Source of the DNA: an uncultured Bacteroidales bacterium
GTDB lineage: Bacteria > Bacteroidota > Bacteroidia > Bacteroidales > Muribaculaceae
Assembly (NCBI GenBank): GCA_902785925.1
Contig: CADAAI010000013.1
Coordinates: 38,028-102,027, forward strand
Reading direction: 5' to 3'
Length of the DNA: 64,000 bases
Shown here: positions 1-7,821 of the stretch, piece after piece
Position numbering within the stretch: position 1 is the stretch's first letter
Layout of the letters: every line of letters begins with the position of its first letter
The notes under the pieces: generated by a model
What the model saw: only the letters and a program-made list of their open reading frames with translations
Database searches by the model: none
What the model was told of the DNA's origin: nothing
Position numbers and translations under genes: made by a program

Positions 1-160
1 AAAAAAGTACGATATTTGCAGTTGCAAAATTTGAGGGTATTATTTATTTGCTTGTTTTTTAGGCGTTTGCTCGTCTTATGAGGCAAGTAAATAGATGATG
101 TGGCCTCAATTTTTAGTGAGTAAATGATAATTAAAAAATAAATTTTAAATTTTTACTAAA

Positions 161-436
161 ATGACAAAAGCAGATATCGTAAGCGAAATCGCTAAATCAA
201 CAGGCATTGACAAGGCCTCAGTTTTGGAGACAATTGAGAAATTTATGGAGACAGTAAAGGATTCACTCGCTGAGGGTGAGAACGTATACCTGAGAGGTTT
301 CGGTAGCTTCATCGTTAAGACTCGTTCGCAGAAGACTGCCCGCAATATCTCGAAGAACACCGCCATTATCATCCCAGAGCATAAGATTCCAGCTTTCAAG
401 CCCGCCAAAGTTTTCATGGAGCAGGTTAAGAAGTAA
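161..436 (+). CDS. HU family DNA-binding protein
   Basis: This 91-residue protein is a full-length HU/IHF-type nucleoid protein. HU dimers bend and compact DNA with little sequence specificity. The N-terminal helical half opens with MTKADIVSEIA, and the beta-arm region carries the family signature RGFGSF (about residues 46-51) followed by the basic arm KTRSQKTARN. Length and start match the family. The gene heads a plus-strand group with the 30-residue basic protein and RNase G, an order I associate with Bacteroidetes. A TATTTG core near position 13 could be its promoter, but the -33 region lies outside the window. Two other HU-type genes occur at 53.9-55.2 kb, so this is one of several paralogues; its conserved arm makes it the best candidate for a general nucleoid protein. 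Confidence 0.95.
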   Translation: MTKADIVSEIAKSTGIDKASVLETIEKFMETVKDSLAEGENVYLRGFGSFIVKTRSQKTARNISKNTAIIIPEHKIPAFKPAKVFMEQVKK

Positions 437-491
437 TTATTTGTACTGAGGAAATCCAATCGAAATATATATTTCTAAAAAATCTAAAGAA

Positions 492-584
492 ATGCCAAGC
501 GGTAAAAAGAGAAAAGGCCACAAGATGGCTACGCATAAGCGCAAAAAAAGACTGAGAAAGAATCGTCACAAGAACAAGAAGTGA
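492..584 (+). CDS. 30-residue highly basic protein (AURKAIP1/COX24-like family)
   Basis: A 30-codon gene starts at ATG 492 and stops at TGA 582-584. The product starts MPSGKKRKGHKMATHKRKKR and is more than half Lys, Arg and His. It resembles the short Bacteroidetes proteins annotated as AURKAIP1/COX24-domain proteins, which are related to the C-terminal segment of mitochondrial ribosomal protein mS38. A ribosome-associated role is therefore likely, but that is inference from family resemblance. It lies 55 nt downstream of HU and upstream of RNase G. The size, composition and position match the Bacteroidetes pattern, which supports it as a real gene despite its length. An inverted repeat follows it. 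Confidence 0.85.
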   Translation: MPSGKKRKGHKMATHKRKKRLRKNRHKNKK

Positions 585-613
585 TTTTTCTTGAATGAGT
601 CTTAAAGCGAAGG

Positions 614-684
614 GACAAACTAATGAAAAGGACTCGCAAGTGTGTGATTATGCATTAAGGGTACTTGACCTCATTGGTTTGTTC
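614..684 (+). other. Long inverted repeat downstream of the 30-residue gene (possible terminator or processed RNA)
   Basis: GACAAACTAATGA at 614-626 pairs with TCATTGGTTTGTTC at 671-684, giving 13 bp with one bulged base and one wobble. A shorter internal pair, CAAGT/ACTTG, lies at 638-642 and 663-667. The 3' arm continues into a T-rich stretch, so a terminator is possible, but the 44-nt apical part is longer than usual. The role is unknown. Confidence 0.5.
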
Positions 685-829
685 TTTTGCATTTAGACTG
701 ATGGCAGAAAGCCATCCCCCCGATCCCCACTCCCGCATCGCGTCGTTTACACATTAATATAATTATATAAGTTGCAAATACGTTGGCGATGCCGGTTGAG
801 TGACTGAAGAAAAATAACAGTAATTCACG

Positions 830-2467
830 ATGAGAAGTGAACTGATTGTAGACGTGAAACCCACAAGCATCAGCACGGCCTTACTAGAAGACGGCCGGTT
901 GATGTCGCTTCAGAAGGAGGCACGCGACGCCTCCTACGCAGTGGGTAACCTCTATTTTGCCAAGGTGAAGAAGCTGATGCCAGGCTTGAATGCCGCGTTT
1001 GTGAACGTGGGTTATGGCAAGGAGGCATTTCTTCATTACCTTGATTTAGGGTCACAATTCAGTAGCTATTCTTCATTCATCAAGCAGGTGCGCGAAAGCG
1101 GCGGCAAGCGCCCGGTGAGTCTGTCAAAAATGAAGCTTCAGCCGGATATCGACAAGCACGGTTCGGTGACCGACATGCTTGAGGCAGGGCAGGAGCTAAT
1201 AGTACAGATAGCGAAGGAGCCCATATCGACCAAGGGTCCTCGCCTTACCACCGAGATAACATTTACAGGCCGTTTCCTGGTGCTGATACCATTCAACAAT
1301 AAGATTCTGGTATCGCAGAAGATTAAGGACCGTGCCGAAAAGACACGCCTGCGCCGACTTGTTGAGAGCATTAAGCCTCGCAACTTTGGTGTGATAGTGC
1401 GCACATCGGCCGAGAACAAGCGCGCTGCTGAATTGAATAGTGAGCTGAAGGTGCTCATGAAGTGCTGGGAAGAGAGCGTGGCCAAGATAAACTACAGCGA
1501 TGCGCCAAGCCTCATCTATGAAGAAGAGAGCCGCGCTGTGAGTTTGATACGCGACATCTTCAGCCCCGACTTCGAAAGCATTCATGTGAATAATGCCGAA
1601 ATTTATGAGCAAATTCACAACTATGTGAGCCTAATCGCCCCCGACCGAGGCGATATTGTCAAGATTTACAGCGACGACCAGCCCATATTTGACAAGTTCA
1701 ATGTGACAAGGCAAATGAAGTCGTCGTTTGGAAAGACGGTATCTTTCCGTTCGGGCGCATACATAATTATTGAAAGCACCGAGGCACTGCACGTGATAGA
1801 CGTGAACTCGGGTAACCGGTCCCGCAAGACAACCGACCAGGAGAGTAATGCTCTGGACGTTAACTTGCTGGCCGCCGATGAGATAGCACGCCAGCTCCGA
1901 CTGCGCGATATGGGCGGCATTATTGTGATCGACTTCATAGACATGGCCAAGGGCGAGCATCGCCAGGCCTTGTATGACCACATGAAGGAAGTGATGCAGA
2001 AAGACCGTGCCCGCCACAACATCTTGCCGTTGAGTAAGTTTGGCCTGATGCAGATCACTCGCCAGCGTGTGAGACCTGCACTCGACATCGTCACGAGCGA
2101 GACGTGCCCCTCTTGTGGAGGTAAGGGGGAAGTGATGCCCTCGCTGCTTTTTACCGACCGCCTCAAGGACAAGCTTCACTACTTGGTGAACGACATGGGC
2201 GTGAAAGGTTTCATTATGTATGTCCATCCTTTTGTCGATGCCTATCTCAAGAAGGGCTTCTTCAGCCTTTATATGAAATGGCGCCGAGAGTTTGGGCGAG
2301 TGTTCAAGATTATGCCCGACCAGGATTTAGCCTACCTGCAATACCGGGTCATCGACAAGAACAAGCAGGAAATAGACCTTAGCGAAGAGAAAGACACAAG
2401 CAGCTCCTCGAGTAAGAAAGAGAATCGCCTGAGGAAGCAAAAAGAACAGGAAGACGACGGCGAATGA
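830..2467 (+). CDS. rng: Ribonuclease G/E family protein
   Basis: A 545-residue Rne/Rng-family endoribonuclease, which cleaves single-stranded AU-rich RNA during rRNA maturation and mRNA decay. The N-terminus (MRSELIVDVKPTSISTALLEDG) opens the S1-containing catalytic half. The metal-binding catalytic aspartates are seen in VIDVNSGN (about residue 320) and VIDFIDM (about 365). The zinc-link signature CPSCGGKG follows at about 426. The protein ends after the small domain in a short acidic/basic tail rich in Ser, Lys and Glu. It lacks the long degradosome scaffold of E. coli RNase E, so RNase G is the better name. It follows HU and the 30-residue gene and is closed by a hairpin terminator just after its stop. 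Confidence 0.95.
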   Translation: MRSELIVDVKPTSISTALLEDGRLMSLQKEARDASYAVGNLYFAKVKKLMPGLNAAFVNVGYGKEAFLHYLDLGSQFSSYSSFIKQVRESGGKRPVSLSKMKLQPDIDKHGSVTDMLEAGQELIVQIAKEPISTKGPRLTTEITFTGRFLVLIPFNNKILVSQKIKDRAEKTRLRRLVESIKPRNFGVIVRTSAENKRAAELNSELKVLMKCWEESVAKINYSDAPSLIYEEESRAVSLIRDIFSPDFESIHVNNAEIYEQIHNYVSLIAPDRGDIVKIYSDDQPIFDKFNVTRQMKSSFGKTVSFRSGAYIIIESTEALHVIDVNSGNRSRKTTDQESNALDVNLLAADEIARQLRLRDMGGIIVIDFIDMAKGEHRQALYDHMKEVMQKDRARHNILPLSKFGLMQITRQRVRPALDIVTSETCPSCGGKGEVMPSLLFTDRLKDKLHYLVNDMGVKGFIMYVHPFVDAYLKKGFFSLYMKWRREFGRVFKIMPDQDLAYLQYRVIDKNKQEIDLSEEKDTSSSSSKKENRLRKQKEQEDDGE

Positions 2468-2487
2468 CGCCCAGCTTCACTTAAACG

Positions 2488-2530
2488 ACATCCCTGCCAT
2501 CTACCTGCGGCGGGGATGTTTGTTTTTTTT
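2488..2530 (+). terminator. Rho-independent terminator after rng
   Basis: ACATCCCTGCC (2488-2498) pairs with GGCGGGGATGT (2509-2519) with one wobble, followed by a long T run. It closes the RNase G transcript. Confidence 0.85.
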
Positions 2531-2589
2531 ACGTGGAATAGCTAAGATGGTGAAGTTTAGGTGCTTGGCTTGTGCTAAGGGCGATTGGC

Positions 2590-2620
2590 TTGTAAAAAAG
2601 CGACAAAAATAGTACTTTTG
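2590..2620 (+). promoter_or_regulatory. Bacteroidales-type promoter (TTG / TAnnTTTG) for the C_GCAxxG_C_C gene
   Basis: TACTTTTG at 2613-2620 matches the -7 consensus TAnnTTTG exactly, with TTG at 2590-2592 at a 20-nt spacer. It lies about 60 nt upstream of the ATG at 2680. Confidence 0.6.
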
Positions 2621-2679
2621 TGTGTTGTTTTAATTAAACCTTTGTGACAAATAACAATCTTAGGATAAATTTCAAGATT

Positions 2680-3057
2680 ATGGAGACTAGAAAACATATA
2701 GCAGCCGAGAGGAAAAAGGTGTGCAACTGCGCACAGGCAGTAATCACAACCTATGCTGACCTTGCTGGAATTAGCGAGGAGGAGGCAATGAATCTGGGCA
2801 ATGCGTTTGGCAGTGGCTTGGGCAACATGGAAGGCACATGTGGCGCCCTGACGGGAACCGCTATAGTGCTCGGGCTCGTGAAGCGCGACAAGGTTCAGGC
2901 GACGCTTGCCATGCGCAAAGTGATGAATGGGTTCCAGGCTATCAACGGAGCCACTCAGTGCCGCCTGCTCAAAGGTGTGGACACTGGCAAGGTGCTCCGC
3001 TCATGCGAAGGATGCGTGGCCGATGCCTGCGAACTTCTTGAACAGCATTTAGACTAG
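2680..3057 (+). CDS. C_GCAxxG_C_C family putative redox protein
   Basis: A 125-residue cysteine-rich protein of the C_GCAxxG_C_C family, thought to carry a redox or metal centre and often found in anaerobes; its substrate is unknown. The motifs are CNCAQAV near residue 15, GTCGALTG near 55, and C-terminal cysteines in TQCRLL and SCEGCVADAC. I placed the start at METRKHIAAE (2680). A GTG at 2644 would add 12 residues unlike the family and leave almost no leader after the promoter. The gene stands alone between the rng terminator and acpP and is probably monocistronic. Confidence 0.85.
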   Translation: METRKHIAAERKKVCNCAQAVITTYADLAGISEEEAMNLGNAFGSGLGNMEGTCGALTGTAIVLGLVKRDKVQATLAMRKVMNGFQAINGATQCRLLKGVDTGKVLRSCEGCVADACELLEQHLD

Positions 3058-3196
3058 ACTGGTGCTGTTGTTAAAAAAGGTAATTTTGTGTTTCTAAGTT
3101 GCTTGTTTTAAGCCTCATTAAGTAATTTTTGCACAAAAAACATAGGGTTGTTAGCAAAATCTTCAGGTTTTGTTTTTCTATTTGGCAAATAATTGC

Positions 3197-3204
3197 TTAC
3201 TTTG
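3197..3204 (+). promoter_or_regulatory. Probable promoter core for acpP-fabF
   Basis: TTACTTTG followed by CACCGC matches TAnnTTTG at 7 of 8 positions about 50 nt before acpP, a common Bacteroidales arrangement. The -33 element is not clear. Confidence 0.45.
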
Positions 3205-3254
3205 CACCGCAAAAAACGAAAAATATTATTTAACAATTTAAAATTCATAGTATT

Positions 3255-3497
3255 ATGTCTGAGATTCAAGAAAGAGTAGCAGCGATTATCGTTGACAAGT
3301 TAGGTGTTAGTGAGTCACAAATTACTCCCGAAGCAACATTTGCTCAGGACCTCGGTGCCGATAGCCTTGACACTGTAGAGCTGATCATGGAGCTTGAGAA
3401 GGAATTTGATATCACTATCCCCGATGCTGAGACTGAGAAGATTCAAACAGTGGGCGACGCTGTTTCTTTCATCGAGGCTGCAAAAGCTGCTGAATAA
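3255..3497 (+). CDS. acpP: Acyl carrier protein
   Basis: An 80-residue acyl carrier protein, the carrier of growing acyl chains in type II fatty-acid synthesis. The phosphopantetheine attachment serine is Ser37 in the classic [10 protein letters not shown] motif. The protein is acidic and has the normal length and four-helix pattern (helix [15 protein letters not shown]). It is followed 50 nt later by fabF and then rnc, an order conserved in many bacteria. A promoter-like core sits directly upstream. Confidence 0.97.
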   Translation: MSEIQERVAAIIVDKLGVSESQITPEATFAQDLGADSLDTVELIMELEKEFDITIPDAETEKIQTVGDAVSFIEAAKAAE

Positions 3498-3547
3498 GAA
3501 AGCCTAAAACAATTCATTTGTTTTAATACATTCCCTTTTTAATTGAT

Positions 3548-4807
3548 ATGGAATTAAAGAGAGTCGTGGTAACAGGTCTTGGTGCCATCACTCCTCTTGG
3601 AAATGACGTTGAAACCACTTGGAAAAACGCCATTAATGGAGTGAGCGGTGCAGGACCTATTACTCATTTTGATGCTTCTCTGTTCAAGACACAGTTTGCC
3701 TGCGAGGTTAAGAACTTTAACGTTGAGGAGTATATGGACCGTCGCGACGCACGCCGCATGGACCTTTACTGCCACTACGCAATGGCAAGCGCCAGTCAGG
3801 CACTCGCCGATTCAAAGCTTCTTGACGACGAGAAGGTTGACCGCAATGAGATAGGAGTCATTTATGGTTCAGGAATTGGCGGTCTTCACACCTTTGAGAG
3901 CGAGGCAGGCTACTATGCCAAGAACGAGGAGAAGGGTCCAAAGTACAACCCATTCTTTATCCCGATGATGATTGCCGACATCGCTGCCGGTCACATCTCG
4001 ATAAAGTGGGGGTTGCGTGGTCCCAACTATGGTGTGGTTTCGGCATGTGCCACTTCGACCAACGCTATGATCGATGCCTTCAATTACGTTCGCATGGGTA
4101 AGGCAACAGCCATTATCACTGGTGGTTCGGAGGCAGCGATTTTCCCAGCAGGTGTGGGAGGCTTTAACTCAATGAAGGCCATTTCGACCCGCAACGACAG
4201 TCCCGAGACAGCTTCGCGTCCCTTCAGTGGTTCGCGCGATGGTTTCGTGATGGGCGAGGGCGGCGTGACATTGGTCTTTGAGGAGCTTGAGCACGCACTG
4301 GCTCGTGGCGCGAAGATTTATGCCGAGGTGATAGGTGGAGGTATGAGTGCCGACGCTTACCACATCACAGCTAGCCACCCCGAGGGTCTTGGTGCTTCGC
4401 TCGTAATGCAGCGCGCCCTTGACGACGCAGGTATCAGTGCTGCCGACGTTGACTATATCAACGTTCATGGCACATCAACTCCTGTTGGCGACTTGAGCGA
4501 GGCTCAGGCCATTATCGAGGTGTTTGGCAAGCACGCCTATGAACTTAACATCAGCTCTACCAAGTCAATGACAGGTCACATGCTTGGCGCTACTGGCGCT
4601 ATGGAAGCCCTGTTCTGCGTTAAGGCTTGTCAGGACGGCATCGTTCCTCCCACCATCAACCACGAAGAGGGCGACAACGATCCTGAGATAGATTACAACC
4701 TCAATTTCACCTTCAATAAGGCACAGCGCCGCGAGGTGAAAGTAGCGTTGTCCAACACATTTGGCTTTGGTGGCCACAATGCAAGTCTGATAGTTAAGAA
4801 GTATTGA
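3548..4807 (+). CDS. fabF: 3-oxoacyl-ACP synthase II (KAS II)
   Basis: A 419-residue beta-ketoacyl-ACP synthase II, which condenses acyl-ACP with malonyl-ACP to elongate fatty acids. The Cys-His-His triad is visible: Cys167 in SACATSTNAM, His307 in VHGTSTPVGD and His344 in MTGHMLGATGA. The C-terminal glycine loop NTFGFGGHN is also present. Length and start (MELKRVVVTGLGAITPLG) are typical. It is co-directional with acpP, 50 nt upstream, and with rnc, 100 nt downstream. The fabF-rnc gap holds an inverted repeat. Confidence 0.97.
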   Translation: MELKRVVVTGLGAITPLGNDVETTWKNAINGVSGAGPITHFDASLFKTQFACEVKNFNVEEYMDRRDARRMDLYCHYAMASASQALADSKLLDDEKVDRNEIGVIYGSGIGGLHTFESEAGYYAKNEEKGPKYNPFFIPMMIADIAAGHISIKWGLRGPNYGVVSACATSTNAMIDAFNYVRMGKATAIITGGSEAAIFPAGVGGFNSMKAISTRNDSPETASRPFSGSRDGFVMGEGGVTLVFEELEHALARGAKIYAEVIGGGMSADAYHITASHPEGLGASLVMQRALDDAGISAADVDYINVHGTSTPVGDLSEAQAIIEVFGKHAYELNISSTKSMTGHMLGATGAMEALFCVKACQDGIVPPTINHEEGDNDPEIDYNLNFTFNKAQRREVKVALSNTFGFGGHNASLIVKKY

Positions 4808-4849
4808 TAACTGGTTAATTCAGTTACTATTACAAGAAGTTAAACCGTG

Positions 4850-4909
4850 ATGGCAAGGAAAGCACCATAGCTTCCTGAAAAGACCATGAGGCCTGTGGAG
4901 CCTTGCCAT
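4850..4909 (+). promoter_or_regulatory. Leader hairpin whose 3' arm covers the rnc start codon
   Basis: ATGGCAAGG (4850-4858) is perfectly complementary to CCTTGCCAT (4901-4909). The stem resumes after an internal loop with CCATAG (4865-4870) against CTGTGG (4893-4898). The 3' arm overlaps the proposed AUG at 4908. Such a stem could sequester initiation or be an RNase III substrate; that role is inferred. Confidence 0.6.
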
Positions 4910-5708
4910 GAGAATGTTAGACTCCACAACCTTGTTTAACCGATTCATATCAGTCATAAAGTTCCTTTTCGCTAAGGAAAAGGAACTTTATGTTTTTATA
5001 CATGGCATAACAGGGTTTTATCCGCTCCACATAGATTATTACAAATTGGCTCTCGTTCACCGCTCCATGCCGGTGAAGACCCCTGACGGTCGTTGGGCCA
5101 ATAATGAACGGCTTGAGTTCTTAGGCGACGCCATCCTTGACGCTGTGGTGGGCGCCTATCTCTATGACCGCTATCCCACAAAACATGAGGGGTTTCTCAC
5201 AAGCACTCGCGCCAAGATTGTTCAGCGTGAGAGTCTAAATCGAATTGGTAAAGCTTTCAGGCTTGAATCGCATGTGAGGGCATCGACTCACTCTTCGAGT
5301 CACAACTCCTACATCAGCGGTAATGCCGTGGAGGCTCTGGTGGGCGCCATTTATCTAGACCGTGGTTTCAAGGCATGTAAGGACTTTATTGAAAAGAAGA
5401 TAATAGCCGAGCACCTTGACTTGAAAGAGCTCGTAAAGACCGAGCGAAATTACAAATCGCGCTTGATAGAATGGACTCAGAAGTATCGTGTGTCGATAGA
5501 GTTCCAGCTCATTGACACTCTAAGCGATGCTGAGGGTAATCCAATATTCAAGACAGCCGTGCTGCTGGGGGGAGTGTATGCCAGCGACGGCTCGGGCTAT
5601 AGTAAAAAGGAATCGCATCAAGGCGCCAGTAAGAAGGCCTATGAGCGCCTGAAGAAAGACAATATCTTCCGCGAACGAGTGCTGTCAACAGCTGGACAGC
5701 AATTGTAG
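4908..5708 (+). CDS. rnc: Ribonuclease III
   Basis: A 266-residue double-strand-specific endoribonuclease that processes rRNA precursors and structured mRNAs. The catalytic signature NNERLEFLGDAILD (about residues 65-78) and the second acidic site in AVEALVGAIYLD (about 142-153) are present. A double-stranded RNA-binding domain follows (about 182-255), ending GASKKAYERLKKD. The N-terminal extension of about 40 residues (RFISVIKFLFAKEKELY) looks like that of Bacteroidetes orthologues, supporting a start at 4908 or the adjacent ATG at 4914. Hairpins lie in the leader and at codons 17-28. It is the last gene of the acpP-fabF-rnc run and converges on the glycerate kinase gene with an 8-nt gap. 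Confidence 0.95.
   Translation: MRMLDSTTLFNRFISVIKFLFAKEKELYVFIHGITGFYPLHIDYYKLALVHRSMPVKTPDGRWANNERLEFLGDAILDAVVGAYLYDRYPTKHEGFLTSTRAKIVQRESLNRIGKAFRLESHVRASTHSSSHNSYISGNAVEALVGAIYLDRGFKACKDFIEKKIIAEHLDLKELVKTERNYKSRLIEWTQKYRVSIEFQLIDTLSDAEGNPIFKTAVLLGGVYASDGSGYSKKESHQGASKKAYERLKKDNIFRERVLSTAGQQL
4957..4990 (+). other. Perfect 14-bp hairpin inside the 5' end of rnc
   Basis: TAAAGTTCCTTTTC (4957-4970) and GAAAAGGAACTTTA (4977-4990) are perfectly complementary around a 6-nt loop, within codons 17-28 of rnc. TGTTTTTATAC follows, so it also resembles an attenuator. The reading frame stays open and matches the conserved N-terminal extension, so it is not simply intergenic. Confidence 0.75.
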
Positions 5709-5716
5709 TTTTTAGC

Positions 5717-6844
5717 TTATTTGCAGTTGGAAATGAGGGAGCTGATGGCTCTCTCTACATTTGATAGGGTGGTGGCAGTGTCCATGGCCTGCTCAAGTGG
5801 CATGTCGTGCGGTGTGACCTCTATTACCGAGGCAAAACCCAAAGAGGAGGGGTCGATGTCGGGTGCAAGGCAGCCACACAGCGCAATGACAGGGATGTCG
5901 TGGCGTTTGGCTGCGCGCAGCACTCCAGCAGGAGCTTTGCCCATGACGGTTTGCTGGTCGATACGACCTTCGCCAGTGATAATGAATTGTGCGTTAGTAA
6001 TAATTTCGTCGAAGTGAGCCATCTCGAGTAGATAGTCTATGCCAGGCACAATTGTGGCATTGAGAAAAGCTAGCATACCAGCTCCCACACCTCCTGCAGC
6101 ACCCGCACCAGGTGTTGAAATTACTTCGTTAGGCATAAACTGTGATAAATTGCTTAGTCCGCTCTCGAGCTCAATCACTTGCTGTGGGTTAGCGCCTTTT
6201 TGAGGAGCGAATATGGATGCTGCTCCATTGGGACCGAGGAGCGGATTATTGACATCGGTGAGGAGCGTGAACGCTATGTCTTTAGTAAAGTTGTACAAGT
6301 TGCGCGAGTCAATTCGCTTAATAGCTCTCAGGCTTGCTGCACATGGTGTTAGAATGTTGTTTTGGGCATCTAGGAACATACATCCCATAGCGGCGAGCAA
6401 ACCGATAGCTCCGTCGCTCGTGGCGCTACCTCCCAATCCCAGCACTATGTGCCTTGCCCCGTGATTTATAGCATCGGTAATCATCTCGCCTGTGCCAAAT
6501 GTTGATGCGCTCATGATGTCGCGATTCTTGGGTGGCACGAGTGTAAGCCCGCTTGCTGTTGCAAGATCCATATAGGCGGTGTGGTTAGAGTCGTCGAGCA
6601 AGTATTGTGCTTTTACTTGGCTGAGGTTTAAGATGGGGCGATGCACATCGATATTGTGTATTGCGAACCTGTTGCCCAATATTGCCCGGATTGCATGCAT
6701 GGTGCCGTCGCCCCCGTCGGCAATTGGCACGGTGGTGATGTGGGCATCGGGAATGTGGCTGAGAATTGTGTGCTCGATGCACTGCGCCAGCTGCATCGAC
6801 GATGCGCTACCCTTAAACTTGTCGATGGCGATGACGATTCTCAT
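5717..6844 (-). CDS. Glycerate kinase (GlxK/GarK family)
   Basis: A 375-residue glycerate kinase that phosphorylates D-glycerate with ATP in glycerate/serine catabolism. The N-terminus is diagnostic (MRIVIAIDKFKGSASSMQLA), followed by VPIADGGDGTMHAI near residue 45 and LGLGGSATSDGAIGLLAAMG near 135. The C-terminal region ITGEGRIDQQTVMGKAP (about 288-304) is the conserved active-site segment of this family. It ends a minus-strand run with the coiled-coil lipoprotein 20 nt upstream and may share its transcript. It converges on rnc. Confidence 0.94.
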   Translation of the reverse strand: MRIVIAIDKFKGSASSMQLAQCIEHTILSHIPDAHITTVPIADGGDGTMHAIRAILGNRFAIHNIDVHRPILNLSQVKAQYLLDDSNHTAYMDLATASGLTLVPPKNRDIMSASTFGTGEMITDAINHGARHIVLGLGGSATSDGAIGLLAAMGCMFLDAQNNILTPCAASLRAIKRIDSRNLYNFTKDIAFTLLTDVNNPLLGPNGAASIFAPQKGANPQQVIELESGLSNLSQFMPNEVISTPGAGAAGGVGAGMLAFLNATIVPGIDYLLEMAHFDEIITNAQFIITGEGRIDQQTVMGKAPAGVLRAAKRHDIPVIALCGCLAPDIDPSSLGFASVIEVTPHDMPLEQAMDTATTLSNVERAISSLISNCK

Positions 6845-6864
6845 GAAAGGAATGAATGTGGTTG

Positions 6865-7821
6865 TCAGTCAATCTGAACAACCAGATAGTTGGTATATTG
6901 CCAGAAGAGGTCATGGTCGTGGATGCGCAGCACTTTCACGCCGCCCACATCGTCGATTGAATAGGACTGCTTGTCGTGATTGGTGAGCACCTTGGCCTTC
7001 TTGCTATGAAGGTTTATCTCGTTAAGTGTGCGCTTGTCGGCCTTGGTAAAATAGGAGTGCATAATGCTGCTGCTCTGCATCACCTTGGTCTTTCTCAGGA
7101 ATCCTGACTCGATGATTTTGTGATCGGTGAGCTCTTTTTTAGAGCCAACTGCATAAAAACACTCGTTGAGTTCATTACTCAGCTTGACGGCCTCTTCCTT
7201 GGCCTTCTTAGCCTCTTCTTGGGCTTTTATATTCTCGGTGGTTACACTTGTGTTGACGGTCTTGAGCGAGTCCACCTTTTGATTCAAGTTCTTGATGGTA
7301 TTGCGTGCCGCATCGAGCTGCGCAGTGAGGTTATCAATCATCACTTGTTGCTCGGCTAGTTGCGCCTTCAGGTTGGTGATAGTTTCGAGCATGTTCTTTT
7401 TCTCGGCCTCGCTGTATTGTGCCGCCGCTTCGCTGCGGGTGAGTTGCTCTTCGAGCACGGCTAGGCGGTTCAGACGGTCTTGTACGGAGTTCTTTATCAA
7501 GAGAATGTCGTTGCGGACCTGCTCCTTGCGCTCGGGGGACTGGGCATTAAGGTCCTCGGTGTTGATGATGCGCTCCATTGTCTTTATCTCGTTGAGCCCA
7601 TCGCTCACTTCATTGACTAGTGTGCTCAATGAGTTGGTGTAGTCTCTCGCCATGGCAGCCGAGTCGATTGTGAGCATGTCTTGATCGTCGTCGTAGTCGA
7701 TGGTGTCGACCGTCATCAAGCTGTCACTCGAGTTTTGATTCTTGTCTTTGCAGCTACAAACCGAAATGGCTGCGAAAGCAAGTAATAATATTGCTATAAC
7801 ATGAAGATTAGTCGTTTTCAT
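6865..7821 (-). CDS. Coiled-coil lipoprotein, function unknown
   Basis: A 318-residue predicted lipoprotein of a Bacteroidales-restricted type. The signal peptide runs to a cysteine pair (SVCSC, Cys22/Cys24), the second being the likelier lipidation site. An acidic linker follows. Residues about 75-205 form a long coiled coil rich in Glu, Lys, Asn and Leu. A C-terminal globular part (about 215-318) starts FYAVGSKKELTDHK. The start codon lies inside the end of rsmI (14-nt overlap), suggesting translational coupling. I recognise the architecture from Bacteroidetes genomes but not a function; an envelope tether or spacer role is only a guess. Confidence 0.8.
   Translation of the reverse strand: MKTTNLHVIAILLLAFAAISVCSCKDKNQNSSDSLMTVDTIDYDDDQDMLTIDSAAMARDYTNSLSTLVNEVSDGLNEIKTMERIINTEDLNAQSPERKEQVRNDILLIKNSVQDRLNRLAVLEEQLTRSEAAAQYSEAEKKNMLETITNLKAQLAEQQVMIDNLTAQLDAARNTIKNLNQKVDSLKTVNTSVTTENIKAQEEAKKAKEEAVKLSNELNECFYAVGSKKELTDHKIIESGFLRKTKVMQSSSIMHSYFTKADKRTLNEINLHSKKAKVLTNHDKQSYSIDDVGGVKVLRIHDHDLFWQYTNYLVVQID

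Noticed and set aside
4957..5000. Rho-independent terminator between fabF and rnc, with rnc starting later
   Set aside because: The rnc frame upstream of the hairpin matches the N-terminal extension typical of Bacteroidetes RNase III, so the hairpin lies within coding sequence; attenuation remains possible.
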